DNA from: Solirubrobacter deserti
GTDB taxonomy: Bacteria; Actinomycetota; Thermoleophilia; Solirubrobacterales; Solirubrobacteraceae
NCBI RefSeq assembly: GCF_003344625.1
Contig: NZ_QPKJ02000005.1
Span: 372,001-436,000 of the forward strand
DNA length: 64,000 bases
Reading direction: 5' to 3'
Below the pieces are notes generated by a model. That model did no database searches. It saw only the letters and a list, made by a program, of their open reading frames with translations, and was not told the origin of the DNA. Numbering within the stretch: position 1 is the first letter of the stretch; every line of letters begins with the position of its first letter. The translations under genes were made by a program, and so were the position numbers. Below, piece by piece: positions 55,922 to 64,000 of this stretch.

Positions 55922-57307
55922 ATGCACGACGCACCCTCCTCCAGCCGGCGACGGATCGCCGGCGTCGCGGCCGCTCTCGCGGCGCTGGCGCTCGCCGCGC
56001 CCGCCGTCGCCCAGGCCGATTCAGTCGCCTACATCAAGTCCGGCAACGTCTTCCTCGCCACCACGGACGGCTCACGGGAGTACCAGGTCACCTTCGACGG
56101 CGGCTACTCGACGGTCTCGCAGGCCGACAACGGCCGGATGGCCGCGCTGCGCGGCGACCACATCGTCCACCTCGAGCGCGACGGCCGCGTGATCGCGGAC
56201 ATCGTCACGCCCGTGTCGACGACGCAGGACCCGAGCATGTCGTTCCGCGGCCCGTTCGACCCGGCGATCTCGCCGGACGGCAAGCGCGTCGCCTACTCCT
56301 ACTACTGGCAGTACACGGGCTACGGCCCCGGCTGCCAGCCGCCCTACTGCTCGCTGCAGCGGCTCTACCACGGCACGGCGTTCACGGACCCGAACCGCCT
56401 GACGGCGTGGGACGAGCCGGGCTTCAAGCGCCGGTCGGGTTGGAAGGACCCGTCGTGGATCGACAACGACACGGTCCTGCTCACCGACCCGTACATCCAG
56501 CCCAACGAGGACGCGATCCTGTGGTCGCCGAGCGCGGCCGACGACAGCGGCCTCAAGCGCTGGTTCGCCGATCACGCGTTCTACGGCGAGCTGAAGGACT
56601 CCGCCATGTCGCGCGACAAGACCGCGATCGCGACCCTGGTCGCCGACGGCCAGAAGATCTCGATCGGCAACACGGTCGGTGGCTTCTACCCGGACTATCC
56701 CGAGCGCTGCGCGATGGCGCAGGACGACGATCCGAACACGCTGCTGTCGAGCCCGACGTTCGCCGGCGACGCCTCGAAGCTCTTCTGGGCCGAGAACACG
56801 ACCGGCGTGCACATGGCGACCCTGCCGAAGTTCACGACCAAGGGCGAGTGCCCGAAGTTCACCGACGGCGGCAGGCTGATCGCGCCGGGCGCCACCAACC
56901 CCGACTGGGGTCCGGCCGACGTGCCGGCGCCGCGCCAGGTGCCGACCCCGACGAACCCGGGCACCCCGAGCAAGCCGGGCGACGGTGGCGCCAAGGGCGG
57001 CGGCACCACCACCGAGACCCCCACGGGCACGACGGTCAAGCTCAGCGTCACGAAGACCAAGCTCGCCGCCGCGCTCAAGCGAGGGCTAGTGCTCAAGCTG
57101 AGCGGCGCGGCCAACGGCAAGCACACGATCACCGCCAAGTTCGGCAAGACCACCGTCGCCAAGGGCAGCGTCACCGTCTCCGGCGGCGAGGGCAAGGCCA
57201 CGCTGAAGTTCACGAGCGCCGGCAAGAAGAAGCTCAAGGGCAAGCGGTCGGCCAAGCTCGCCATCTCGGGCGCGGGCACGAACGCCACTTACACGCTCAA
57301 GAAGTGA
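55922..57307 (+). CDS. secreted TolB-like protein with C-terminal beta module
   Basis: Exported 461-residue protein. ATG 55922 starts a signal peptide ending APAVAQADS. The main domain repeats short beta blades of TolB/WD40-like type (VAYIKSGNVFLATTDGSREYQVTFDGGYSTVSQADNGRMAALRG, FDPAISPDGKRVAYSYYW), including two Cys pairs (GCQPPYCSL; ERCAMA...ECPKF). A Pro/Gly/Thr linker (about 335-370) leads to an 88-residue C-terminal module (LSVTKTKLAAALKRGLVLKL...) like that of the RTX-like protein at 4062. No enzyme motif is seen; it may bind cell-wall or protein partners. Confidence 0.8.
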   Translation: MHDAPSSSRRRIAGVAAALAALALAAPAVAQADSVAYIKSGNVFLATTDGSREYQVTFDGGYSTVSQADNGRMAALRGDHIVHLERDGRVIADIVTPVSTTQDPSMSFRGPFDPAISPDGKRVAYSYYWQYTGYGPGCQPPYCSLQRLYHGTAFTDPNRLTAWDEPGFKRRSGWKDPSWIDNDTVLLTDPYIQPNEDAILWSPSAADDSGLKRWFADHAFYGELKDSAMSRDKTAIATLVADGQKISIGNTVGGFYPDYPERCAMAQDDDPNTLLSSPTFAGDASKLFWAENTTGVHMATLPKFTTKGECPKFTDGGRLIAPGATNPDWGPADVPAPRQVPTPTNPGTPSKPGDGGAKGGGTTTETPTGTTVKLSVTKTKLAAALKRGLVLKLSGAANGKHTITAKFGKTTVAKGSVTVSGGEGKATLKFTSAGKKKLKGKRSAKLAISGAGTNATYTLKK

Positions 57308-57373
57308 GCCACTGAGGGGAGGCGGGTAGGGCGGGCGCCATGGTCCGGCGCTCGCCCTACTCTTGGTCCCTTG

Positions 57374-60085
57374 ATGTCTGACGGGCTGCTGGCGCGTGAG
57401 GACGAGCTGGCCGCTGTCGGGCGGACGATCGACGGTGCCATGACGGGCACCGGCGCCGTGCTCGTCCTGGAAGGCCCCGCGGGCATCGGCAAGACGGCCG
57501 TGCTGGAAGCGGCGCGCTCGCGGGCGTCCGGCGCGCTGGTGCTCTCGGCGCGCGCGTCGGAGCTGGACCGCGGGTTCGGGTTCGGGCTCGTGCACCAGCT
57601 GTTGGACCGGGTCGCGAAGCCGGAGCTGATGACCGGCGCCGCCGCGCACGCGAGCGTCGTCCTCGACCCGGCGTCCAGTGGCGCCGAGGACGCGGGCTTC
57701 GCGGTCCTGCACGGGCTGTACTGGTTGACCGCGAACCTCGCCGAGCAGCAGCCGGTCGTGCTGCTGGCCGACGACCTGCACTGGGCCGACGTCCCCTCGC
57801 TGCGCTTCCTGGAGTACCTGGCGCGGCGGATGGACGGCCTGCGCGTGGCGCTGATCGCGACCACGCGCCCGAGCGAGCCGGGCGCCGCGCAGGAGCTGCT
57901 GGACGAGCTGCGCGCGTCGGCCGAGGTCGTCCGGCCGCGGCCGCTGGACCGGGAGGCCGCCGCCGCGCTGCTGGACCTGCCCGGCTCCGTGCTCGACGCC
58001 GCACTCGAGGTCACGGGCGGCAACCCGCTGCTGTTGTCCGTGCTCGGCCGCGAGGTGGGCGGCCAGGACGTCGTGAGCGCGGAGCGCCTGGCGGAGATCG
58101 GGGCGCGGGGCGTCGCGCCCGCGATCGAGCGCCGGCTGCGGCCGCTGGGCGCCGACGCGGTCGCGGCCGCGAGAGCGGCCGCCGTGCTGGGCGAACGCGC
58201 GACCGTGGAGGACGTCGCCACGGTGGCGCAGCTCTCCTCGGCCGCCGACGCGCTCGACCGGCTCGTCGCCGCCGACGTGCTCGACGGGCGCGCGTTCGTC
58301 CACCCGCTCGTGCGCGCGGCCGTGCTGGACACGATCCCCGCCGGCGAGCGCGCCGAGCTGCACCGTGCTGCGGCCCTGCGCCTGCGCGAGCGGGGGCTGC
58401 GGGCGGGCGCGATCGCTCCGCACTGGCACGCGACCGAGCCCGCCGGTGACGCGCGCGCCGTCGCCGACCTGTGCGCCGCGGCCAAGGAAGCGGCGGCGGA
58501 GGGCGCCACGGACCTCGCCGCCGACCATCTCGCCCGCGCGCTGGAGGAGCCGCCGGAGGACCGGGCGGGCGTCGCGCTCGAGCTCGCCGAGCTCGAGGTC
58601 CGCGCGCAGCGGCCCGCCGGGGCCGACCGCCTGCGCGAGCTCCTGCGCGGTGGCCTGGACGGCGACGCCGCGGCGCGCGCGCACGCCGCGCTCGCCAACC
58701 ACCTCGTCCACACGGACCCGGCCGCGGCCGTGGTGGAGCTCGAGCAGGCGACCGAGGACGCGACCGACCCGACGCTCGCGCTGCGCCTGGAGGCGGCGCT
58801 GCTGGAGGCGTTGCTGTTCGTGGACCCGGACGGCTCGCGGCTGCGCGCGCGCTTCTCGGCGGGCGAGCCGTCGCTGGCCGCGCTGGCCGCGGCGGCCAAC
58901 GACGGCGCGCTGCGCGGGATGCCGACGGACGAGCTGGTCGCGCTCGCCGAACGGGCGCTCGGGGGCGGCGAGCTGCTCGCCACCGTCGGGCCCGCGAGCT
59001 CGACCTGGAACCTGGTCACGCACGCGCTGCGCTTCGCCGAGGATGCGCGCGGGGCGCAACGCGCCCTGGAGGCCGGCGACCGCGCGGTGCGCGAGCAGGG
59101 GCTGCTGGCCGCGACGCTGTTCGTCGAGCAGTCCTGGGGCTACTGGCACCGCGACTTCGGCTCGGTCGCGCTCGGCGCCGCGCGCTCGCGCAGCGGCCTG
59201 GAGGCCATCCGCGCGCAGGGCCTGGTCACGACCGTTCCCGCGCTCAGCGCCGTGCTGGCCGAGAACCTCGTCGAGCTCGACAAGCTCGAGGAGGCCGCGG
59301 CGGAGGTCGACACCGACCTCGGCGCCGCGGCGGGCACGTTCATCGAGCCGTTCGTGCTCACCATCCGCGGCCGCGTGCGACTGCTGCTGCGCCGCTACGA
59401 CGAGGCCGAGGCCGACCTGCGGCGCGTCGTGGCCTTCGGCGACGCGCGCGGGTGGGCGGCCCCGAACGCGGCCTTCGGCCGGCTGCGGCTGGCGGAGGTG
59501 CTCGCCGCCACCGGCCGTCACGAGGAAGCGCTGGAGCTGATGGAGCACGACGCCGCCGCCGCGCTCGCCGCCCGGCGTCCCGGCTGTCTCGGCATGGCGC
59601 TGCGCCGGCGCGCGCTCGCGCAGGAGGGCGACGAGGCGATCGCGACGCTGCGCGAGGCCGTGAGCGCGCTGGAGCCGACGGCGCTGCGGCGCGAGCTCGG
59701 CTGGGCGCTGCACGACCTCGGCGCGCGGCTGCGCATCCGCGGCGACCGCGTGGAGGCGCGGGAGCCGCTGCGCCAGGCGCTGGATCTGGCGGCCCGGACC
59801 GAGTCGGCGCTGCTGGCGCGGCACACGCACAACGAGCTGGAGGCGTCCGGGGCGCGCCTGCGGCGCGAGCGGCTCGAGGGCGTGGAGGCGCTCACGCCGG
59901 CCGAGCGGCGCGTGGCGCAGCTCGCCGCGGAGGGCCTGACGAACCGCCAGATCGCCGAGACGCTGTGGGTGACGCTCAAGACGGTCGAGGTCCATCTCGG
60001 CCGCAGCTACACCAAGCTCGGGATCGGCGGGCGCGGGCAGCTCGCGTCGGCGCTCGGGTTGGAGGGGGACGCGCGCGCGGCGTGA
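57374..60085 (+). CDS. large AAA-ATPase LuxR family regulator (LAL type)
   Basis: A 903-residue regulator. An N-terminal AAA/NB-ARC-type ATPase (LAREDELAAVGRTIDGAM; Walker A LEGPAGIGKTAVLEAA; Walker B VVLLADDLHWADVPSLRFLEYLARR) is followed by a long TPR-like helical region (about 330-830). The C-terminal LuxR HTH is at about 840-895 (LTPAERRVAQLAAEGLTNRQIAETLWVTLKTVEVHLGRSYTKLGI). LAL proteins are often pathway activators that respond to inducers through the TPR part. ATG 57374 is used (a TTG precedes it). It ends 19 bp before the siderophore-binding protein gene. Confidence 0.93.
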   Translation: MSDGLLAREDELAAVGRTIDGAMTGTGAVLVLEGPAGIGKTAVLEAARSRASGALVLSARASELDRGFGFGLVHQLLDRVAKPELMTGAAAHASVVLDPASSGAEDAGFAVLHGLYWLTANLAEQQPVVLLADDLHWADVPSLRFLEYLARRMDGLRVALIATTRPSEPGAAQELLDELRASAEVVRPRPLDREAAAALLDLPGSVLDAALEVTGGNPLLLSVLGREVGGQDVVSAERLAEIGARGVAPAIERRLRPLGADAVAAARAAAVLGERATVEDVATVAQLSSAADALDRLVAADVLDGRAFVHPLVRAAVLDTIPAGERAELHRAAALRLRERGLRAGAIAPHWHATEPAGDARAVADLCAAAKEAAAEGATDLAADHLARALEEPPEDRAGVALELAELEVRAQRPAGADRLRELLRGGLDGDAAARAHAALANHLVHTDPAAAVVELEQATEDATDPTLALRLEAALLEALLFVDPDGSRLRARFSAGEPSLAALAAAANDGALRGMPTDELVALAERALGGGELLATVGPASSTWNLVTHALRFAEDARGAQRALEAGDRAVREQGLLAATLFVEQSWGYWHRDFGSVALGAARSRSGLEAIRAQGLVTTVPALSAVLAENLVELDKLEEAAAEVDTDLGAAAGTFIEPFVLTIRGRVRLLLRRYDEAEADLRRVVAFGDARGWAAPNAAFGRLRLAEVLAATGRHEEALELMEHDAAAALAARRPGCLGMALRRRALAQEGDEAIATLREAVSALEPTALRRELGWALHDLGARLRIRGDRVEAREPLRQALDLAARTESALLARHTHNELEASGARLRRERLEGVEALTPAERRVAQLAAEGLTNRQIAETLWVTLKTVEVHLGRSYTKLGIGGRGQLASALGLEGDARAA

Positions 60086-60091
60086 GGTGAG

Positions 60092-60105
60092 TTAGGGTGC
60101 CCTAA
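60092..60105. promoter_or_regulatory. iron-box-like palindrome 3
   Basis: TTAGGGTGCCCTAA is a 14-bp palindrome apart from its TG centre, and its last A is the first base of the ATG at 60105. A TAGGGT -10-like hexamer inside it ends 6 nt before the ATG. The core is identical, on the opposite strand, to the site at 51455-51468. Confidence 0.7.
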
Positions 60106-61127
60106 TGCGCCCGATCGCCGTCTTGCTCCTGGTCGCGTTGCTCCTCGTGGGCTGCGGCTCGTCAGAAGAACCCGAGTCCACGCCGACGCCCGCGGCCGCC
60201 GCCGCGCCCGAGGCGACGTTCCCGCAGGTGGTCGAGCACGAGTTCGGCACCACGACGGTGGAGAAGAAGCCTGAGCGGATCGTGGTGGTCGGGCTCACCG
60301 AGCAGGACATCGTGCTCCAGCTCGGGTACACGCCGGTCGCGACGACCGAGTGGTACGGCGAGCAGCCCTACGCCGTCTGGCCGTGGGCGCAGGAGGCGCT
60401 CGGGGACGCGAAGCCGACGGTGCTCTCCCAGGCCGACGGGCTCGAGCTCGAGAAGATCGCCTCCCTGCGGCCGGACCTGATCATCGGCGTCAACGCGGGC
60501 CTGGAGCGCAAGACCTACGACCAGCTGTCCAGGATCGCGCCGACGATCGGCACCCCCAAGGGCGGCACGCAGTACTTCTCGCCGTGGGACAAGCAGGTGG
60601 CGCTCGTGGCGCAGGCGCTCGGCAAGCCGGACGAGGGCGCGAAGCTCATCCAGGGCGTCAAGGAGCGCTACGCGGCCGCCGCGGCCGAGCACCCGGAGTT
60701 CAAGGGCAAGACGGCGACGTTCTCCCAGAACGCGTTCTACGACGGTGAGATCTACGTCTATCCGGCCGGGCTCGGCACGGACTTCCTCTCCTTCCTGGGC
60801 TTCACGATCAACCCGAAGCTGACGCCGCTGGTCAAGAACCCGGGCGAGCAGGTCGCGGTGTCCGAGGAGCGCTTGGACGTGATCGACGCGGACGTGATCG
60901 TGTTCGCGACCGAGAAGGAGAGCGACATCGCGAACCTCAAGAAGGTGCCGACGTTCAAGTTCCTGGAGGCCGTGAGGGGCAAGCGCGCCGTGTACACGGA
61001 CGCGACGCTCAGCGGCGCGATGTACTTCCTCACGCCGCTGGCGTTCGACTACATCCTGGACAAGCTGACGCCGGCGCTGGCCGACGCGGTCGCGGGGCGG
61101 TCGCCGGAGGCCGTGGTCGGCTCGTGA
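60105..61127 (+). CDS. iron-siderophore ABC transporter substrate-binding lipoprotein
   Basis: A 340-residue lipoprotein of the FecB/FhuD type. The signal ends LLLVGCGSSEE with the lipidated Cys at about residue 18. The two-lobed class III binding fold shows FGTTTVEKKPERIVVVGLTEQDIVLQLGYTPVATTEW, LELEKIASLRPDLIIG, a long linking helix (QVALVAQALGKPDEGAKLIQGVKERY) and ERLDVIDADVIVFAT. It probably delivers ferric siderophore to a membrane ABC importer. No FecCD permease is adjacent; the next genes are two exporter-fold ABC half transporters on the other strand. An iron-box-like palindrome covers its start. Confidence 0.92.
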   Translation: MRPIAVLLLVALLLVGCGSSEEPESTPTPAAAAAPEATFPQVVEHEFGTTTVEKKPERIVVVGLTEQDIVLQLGYTPVATTEWYGEQPYAVWPWAQEALGDAKPTVLSQADGLELEKIASLRPDLIIGVNAGLERKTYDQLSRIAPTIGTPKGGTQYFSPWDKQVALVAQALGKPDEGAKLIQGVKERYAAAAAEHPEFKGKTATFSQNAFYDGEIYVYPAGLGTDFLSFLGFTINPKLTPLVKNPGEQVAVSEERLDVIDADVIVFATEKESDIANLKKVPTFKFLEAVRGKRAVYTDATLSGAMYFLTPLAFDYILDKLTPALADAVAGRSPEAVVGS

Positions 61128-61248
61128 ACATCGAGTCACATCGAAACGGGCGGCGATGTACAGGATGTACAGCGCCGCTTCGAGAACATCGACCCGGGGA
61201 TCGCGTGGGCCAGCTCGCGACGCTCGCCGAGGGCGCGCGGCTCGCTGG

Positions 61249-62931
61249 TCAGCGCTCGGCGGACCAGGCGCGCCAGAGCGCCGCGTAGGTTCCGCCGGCG
61301 GCGACCAGTTCCTTGTGGGTGCCGCTTTCCACGATCCGGCCTTGGTCCATGACGACGATCCGGTCGGCGCGCGCGGCCTGCGTGAGGCGGTGCGCGACCA
61401 CGAGCGCGGTACGGCCGTCGAGCACGCTGGCAGCGGCCTGCTCGAGCAGGCGTGCGCCCGCGCTGCCCGCTTCGGCCGTGGCCTCGTCGAGGACGGCGAT
61501 CTGCGGGTCGCGGATGTGCAGGCGGGCGAGCGCGAGCTGCTGCGCCTGCGCGGGCGTGAGCTCGACGCCGCCGTGGCCGACGACCGTGTCCAGGCTCGCC
61601 CAGTCGGCCTTCACGGCCTGTAGGGCTGCGCGCAGGGCTTCGTCGGAGGCGGTCGGGTCGGCGAGGCGCAGGTCGTCCGCGAGCGTGCCCGCGAACACGT
61701 GGACCTCCTGCGTGACCAGCGCGACGTCACCGACGTGCGCCGTGCCGGAGGTCGGTTCGTGGAAGCGCGCGACCACCTTCGCCAGGGTCGTCTTGCCGCT
61801 GCCGGAGACGCCGACGATCGCGACCCGCTCGCCCGCCGCGATCTGCAGGTCGATGTCGTGCAGGACGGGCGGGCCGCCGTCGTAGGCGTGGCTGATGTTC
61901 GTCAGTGAGACGTGCGCGCCGTCGTGTGGCTCCGGTGAGGGCGGGTCGGGCACCTGCAGGACGCCGACGAGCCGCGCGAGCGCGGCGAGCGCGCGGTTGG
62001 CCTCGTCGATCGTGCCGAGCACGATGTTGAACGTGTCGAAGTTGCGGATGAACAGCAGCGCGCCGGCGGTGGCCGCGCCGACGGTGATCGCGTCGGCGTC
62101 GACCAGGAAGAAGCCGACGACGAGCACCGACGCGGTGCCGACGAACTCGGCCGCGTTCAGGCGCGAGCTGAAGTGCGTGGAGATGCGGATCGTGCGCACG
62201 ACGGCGGCGATCGAGGACACCGACCGCGCCTCCACGCGCGGCAGCGCGGTGCCGGCGAGGTTGAGCGCGCGGATCGTCTTCGCGCCGCCGACGACGTCGA
62301 GGATCGCCTGCGCGCGCTCTCCGCTGACCTTGCGCTCTTCCGCGTAGGCCGGGCCGGCGCGCTTGGCGTACCAGCGCACCGCCCAGACCTGCACCGGCAC
62401 GACCAGCAGCGCCGCGAGCGTGAGCCGCGGGTCGATCGTCGCCAGGCCCGCGAAGCTCAGCAGCAGCGTGAGGCTCGCCGCGGCCAGCGGCGGGAACGCC
62501 TCCACGACGGCCTCGGACACCACCGCGATGTCGTCCCCGAGGCGCGAGAGCAGGTCGCCGCGCCCGCCCCGCTCGATCTGCGCCGCGGGGAGCCGCAGCG
62601 CCTTCGCGACGACGCGCTCGCGCAGGCTGGCGAGGATCGGCTGGCCGAGGTAGGAGATGAGCGTCAGGCCGAGCGCCGCCAGGAGCGCCTCGCCGAGCGC
62701 GGCGCCGAGCAGCGCGACGGCCGGCCACGTGATCGAGCCCGTGCGGGAGTCGACGCGGTCGACGATCTCGCCGAGGAGCAGTGGGCCGAGCAGCCCGACG
62801 GCCGCGGCGGCGACGAGGACGACGGTGGCGACGATCGCCTGGGTGCGTCGCGGGCGGAGCAGCTCGCGGATGACGGCCCAGCACTGCTTGCTCGTCGCGA
62901 CCGGCAGGGACTTCACGCGACGTTCCTTCAT
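61249..62931 (-). CDS. ABC half transporter (exporter fold) with degenerate signature motif
   Basis: A 560-residue TMD-NBD protein with six transmembrane helices in residues about 25-300. In the NBD, Walker A (VGVSGSGKTTLAK), Walker B with Glu (IAVLDEATAE), Q-loop (LVTQEVHVF) and H-loop (VVAHRL) are intact. The signature is ELTPAQAQQLALARL, not LSGGQ. With the next gene it forms a heterodimer in which one ATP site is complete. Heterodimeric exporter-fold pairs include siderophore importers of the IrtAB type, which fits the neighbour, but drug or peptide export is possible. Start ATG overlaps a 28-codon ORF. The 121-bp gap to the binding-protein gene holds a tandem 9-bp repeat (61155-61172). 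Confidence 0.9.
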   Translation of the reverse strand: MKERRVKSLPVATSKQCWAVIRELLRPRRTQAIVATVVLVAAAAVGLLGPLLLGEIVDRVDSRTGSITWPAVALLGAALGEALLAALGLTLISYLGQPILASLRERVVAKALRLPAAQIERGGRGDLLSRLGDDIAVVSEAVVEAFPPLAAASLTLLLSFAGLATIDPRLTLAALLVVPVQVWAVRWYAKRAGPAYAEERKVSGERAQAILDVVGGAKTIRALNLAGTALPRVEARSVSSIAAVVRTIRISTHFSSRLNAAEFVGTASVLVVGFFLVDADAITVGAATAGALLFIRNFDTFNIVLGTIDEANRALAALARLVGVLQVPDPPSPEPHDGAHVSLTNISHAYDGGPPVLHDIDLQIAAGERVAIVGVSGSGKTTLAKVVARFHEPTSGTAHVGDVALVTQEVHVFAGTLADDLRLADPTASDEALRAALQAVKADWASLDTVVGHGGVELTPAQAQQLALARLHIRDPQIAVLDEATAEAGSAGARLLEQAAASVLDGRTALVVAHRLTQAARADRIVVMDQGRIVESGTHKELVAAGGTYAALWRAWSAER

Positions 62932-63014
62932 GGGGCGCCTACGCTGTGGTGGCCGGGTGCGTGCACCCGGTAGGAGCGGCCCGCCTCCTGGCCGGGCCCG
63001 AGACGGCTCGTCAT
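62928..63014 (-). CDS. 28-aa ORF coupled to both ABC half-transporter genes
   Basis: The ATG at 63014 overlaps the stop of the upstream ABC gene as ATGA, and its TGA overlaps the ATG of the next ABC gene in the same way. GGGAGG (63027-63022) stands 7 nt before the start. The peptide begins MTSRLGPGQEAGRSY and ends HHSVGAP. It could be a coupling device that feeds ribosomes into the second ABC gene, or a small functional peptide. No homologue is known to me. Confidence 0.45.
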   Translation of the reverse strand: MTSRLGPGQEAGRSYRVHAPGHHSVGAP

Positions 63015-64000
63015 GCGACGGCCTCCCGATACGTCGCGTCGTGCTCGAGCAATTCGGCGTGCGGGGCGACCGCGACGACCTCGCCGCCGCGGACGATCGC
63101 CACCGCGTCGCAGGCGGCGAGCAGCAGTGGGCTCGTGGTGACGAGGATCGTCGTCGCGCCGTGGCGGGCCTCGCGCAGCGCGCCGGCGACGCGCGCCTCG
63201 GTGGCGGCGTCGAGCGCCGTCGTCGGGTCGTGCAGGACGAGCACGGGCGCCTCGGTCGCGAGCGCGCGGGCCAGCGCGATCCGCTGGCGCTGGCCGCCGG
63301 AGAGCGAGCTGCCGGCGTCGGCGAGCTCGGTGTCGATGCCGTCGGGCAGGGCGTCGAGCACGTCGGTCGCGGCCGCCGCGCGCAACGCGGCCTCGGCCGC
63401 GCCGGGCACGTTGTCGCGGATCGTGCCCGAGAACAGCGTCGCCTCGTGCGGCGCGACTACGACGGTCGCGCGCGCGGCGGCCGGGTCGAGCGTCGCGAGG
63501 TCGACGCCGCCGACCTCGACGTGGCCGGGCGCCTCCCGGCCGAGCACCGCGAGCAGCGGCGCCGGGTCGTCGGTGACGACCCCGAACACCGCACCGGCGG
63601 GGACCTCGAGCCGCCCCGCCGCGGGGTGCGGCGAGCCTACGGTCGCGGGCGGCGACGGCGCGGTGGCGGGCGCCGGGACCGTGGCGGCGGGCGGCGAGGG
63701 CACGGTGGCGGACCCCGCGGCCGTGGCGGCGGGCGGCGAGGGCGCGGCGGCGGACGCCGCGGCCATGGCGGCGGGCGGCGAGTCCGTCCCGGCGCGCGGG
63801 TGCACCGTGACGCGGACCGGCTCGTCGAACGTCGCGGCGACCGGCGCGGCCGGGGCGGGCACGGCGGGCGGCGCCGTGAGGACCTCGGCGAGTCGGGCCG
63901 CGGAGGCGCGGGCGCGGGCGAGCAGGCCGCCGACCCAGGCCAGGCGCGTCAAGGGACCGACCATGAACTGGGTCACACCCGCGGCGGCGATCATCTCGCC
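63011..64000 (-). CDS. ABC half transporter with degenerate Walker motifs, N-terminus outside window
   Basis: C-terminal 330 residues of a TMD-NBD protein; the frame is open to the window end. The end of the transmembrane domain is visible ([29 protein letters not shown]). A Pro/Ala repeat linker (63642-63797) comes next, then the NBD. The signature LSGGQRQRIALARAL is intact. Walker A is replaced (FGVVTDDPAPLLAVLG), Walker B reads VLVLHDPTTALD with His for Asp and Asp for Glu, and the H-loop His is lost (LVTTSPLLL). This is complementary to the partner gene. The start lies beyond base 64000. Confidence 0.87.
   Translation of the reverse strand, partial: GEMIAAAGVTQFMVGPLTRLAWVGGLLARARASAARLAEVLTAPPAVPAPAAPVAATFDEPVRVTVHPRAGTDSPPAAMAAASAAAPSPPAATAAGSATVPSPPAATVPAPATAPSPPATVGSPHPAAGRLEVPAGAVFGVVTDDPAPLLAVLGREAPGHVEVGGVDLATLDPAAARATVVVAPHEATLFSGTIRDNVPGAAEAALRAAAATDVLDALPDGIDTELADAGSSLSGGQRQRIALARALATEAPVLVLHDPTTALDAATEARVAGALREARHGATTILVTTSPLLLAACDAVAIVRGGEVVAVAPHAELLEHDATYREAVA
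63642..63797 (-). repeat. tandem 42-bp repeats encoding 14-residue Pro/Ala units
   Basis: Units starting at 63681, 63723 and 63765 are spaced exactly 42 bp (with a degenerate 39-bp unit from 63642). They encode SPPAATVPAPATAP, SPPAATAAGSATVP and SPPAAMAAASAAAP in the linker between membrane and ATPase domains. Copy number may vary between strains. Confidence 0.75.

Overview
The window is a dense, high-GC bacterial chromosome segment with short intergenic gaps and many 4-bp ATGA/GTGA gene overlaps. Gene order and content (glmU-prs, ctc-pth, mfd, mazG-eno-ftsB, many secreted proteins with beta-rich C-terminal modules, TANNNT promoters close to start codons) suggest an actinobacterium of the Thermoleophilia/Solirubrobacterales type. 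That placement is an inference from gene content, not a database result. No phage, integrase, transposase, CRISPR array or rRNA was seen, and no gene-free gap exceeds about 270 bp.

Region 1 (1-14.7 kb) is housekeeping plus secreted proteins. It starts with the 3' part of glmU, then prs, small unknown genes, a secreted RTX-like calcium-binding protein, a secreted GH2 glycosidase, ribosomal protein L25/Ctc and pth. A sigma factor/small membrane protein/SurA-like lipoprotein operon follows, then a methyltransferase, a secreted glycerophosphodiesterase and a nadR-pnuC pair for nicotinamide riboside uptake and NAD synthesis.

Region 2 (14.7-27.9 kb) is core: mfd, a second SurA-like lipoprotein, mazG-eno-ftsB, csrA, an ACT-domain malic enzyme, a DUF2090 aldolase-like protein, a YbdK-type carboxylate-amine ligase and a zinc-ribbon rhomboid-fold protein that has lost its catalytic residues.

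Region 3 (27.9-38.2 kb) holds a padR-ABC ATPase-FtsX permease operon facing a secreted PQQ-type sugar dehydrogenase. The intergenic space carries two divergent promoters, each covered by its own palindrome. A selD-tetR pair lies downstream, followed by a chain of small coupled genes (MBL hydrolase, AsnC-type ligand domain, membrane protein, CsaA).

Region 4 (38.2-51.2 kb) has a bacterial HSP90 homologue overlapping a large TPR-like gene and a sigma factor fused to a zinc-binding anti-sigma-like motif. It also contains tRNA-Leu(TAA), a DUF167 gene, an HxlR regulator with a probable ATA start, a ThDP-dependent enzyme, ppx/gppA, a 2-hydroxyacid dehydrogenase, DUF72, a CoA-binding protein and initiator tRNA-Met, whose promoter lies inside the preceding gene.

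Region 5 (51.2-64 kb) looks iron-related. A large secreted Ig-like/HtaA-like protein and a siderophore-type binding lipoprotein share the same 14-bp palindrome upstream. Next to the lipoprotein is a pair of ABC exporter-fold half transporters with complementary losses of ATPase motifs, joined by a 28-codon ORF. A MerR regulator/methyltransferase pair, a TolB-like secreted protein and a large AAA-LuxR regulator lie between.

Recurring themes are non-canonical start codons (CTG in pth and probably two other genes, ATA in an HxlR gene), apparently leaderless promoters, and reused C-terminal modules on secreted enzymes.
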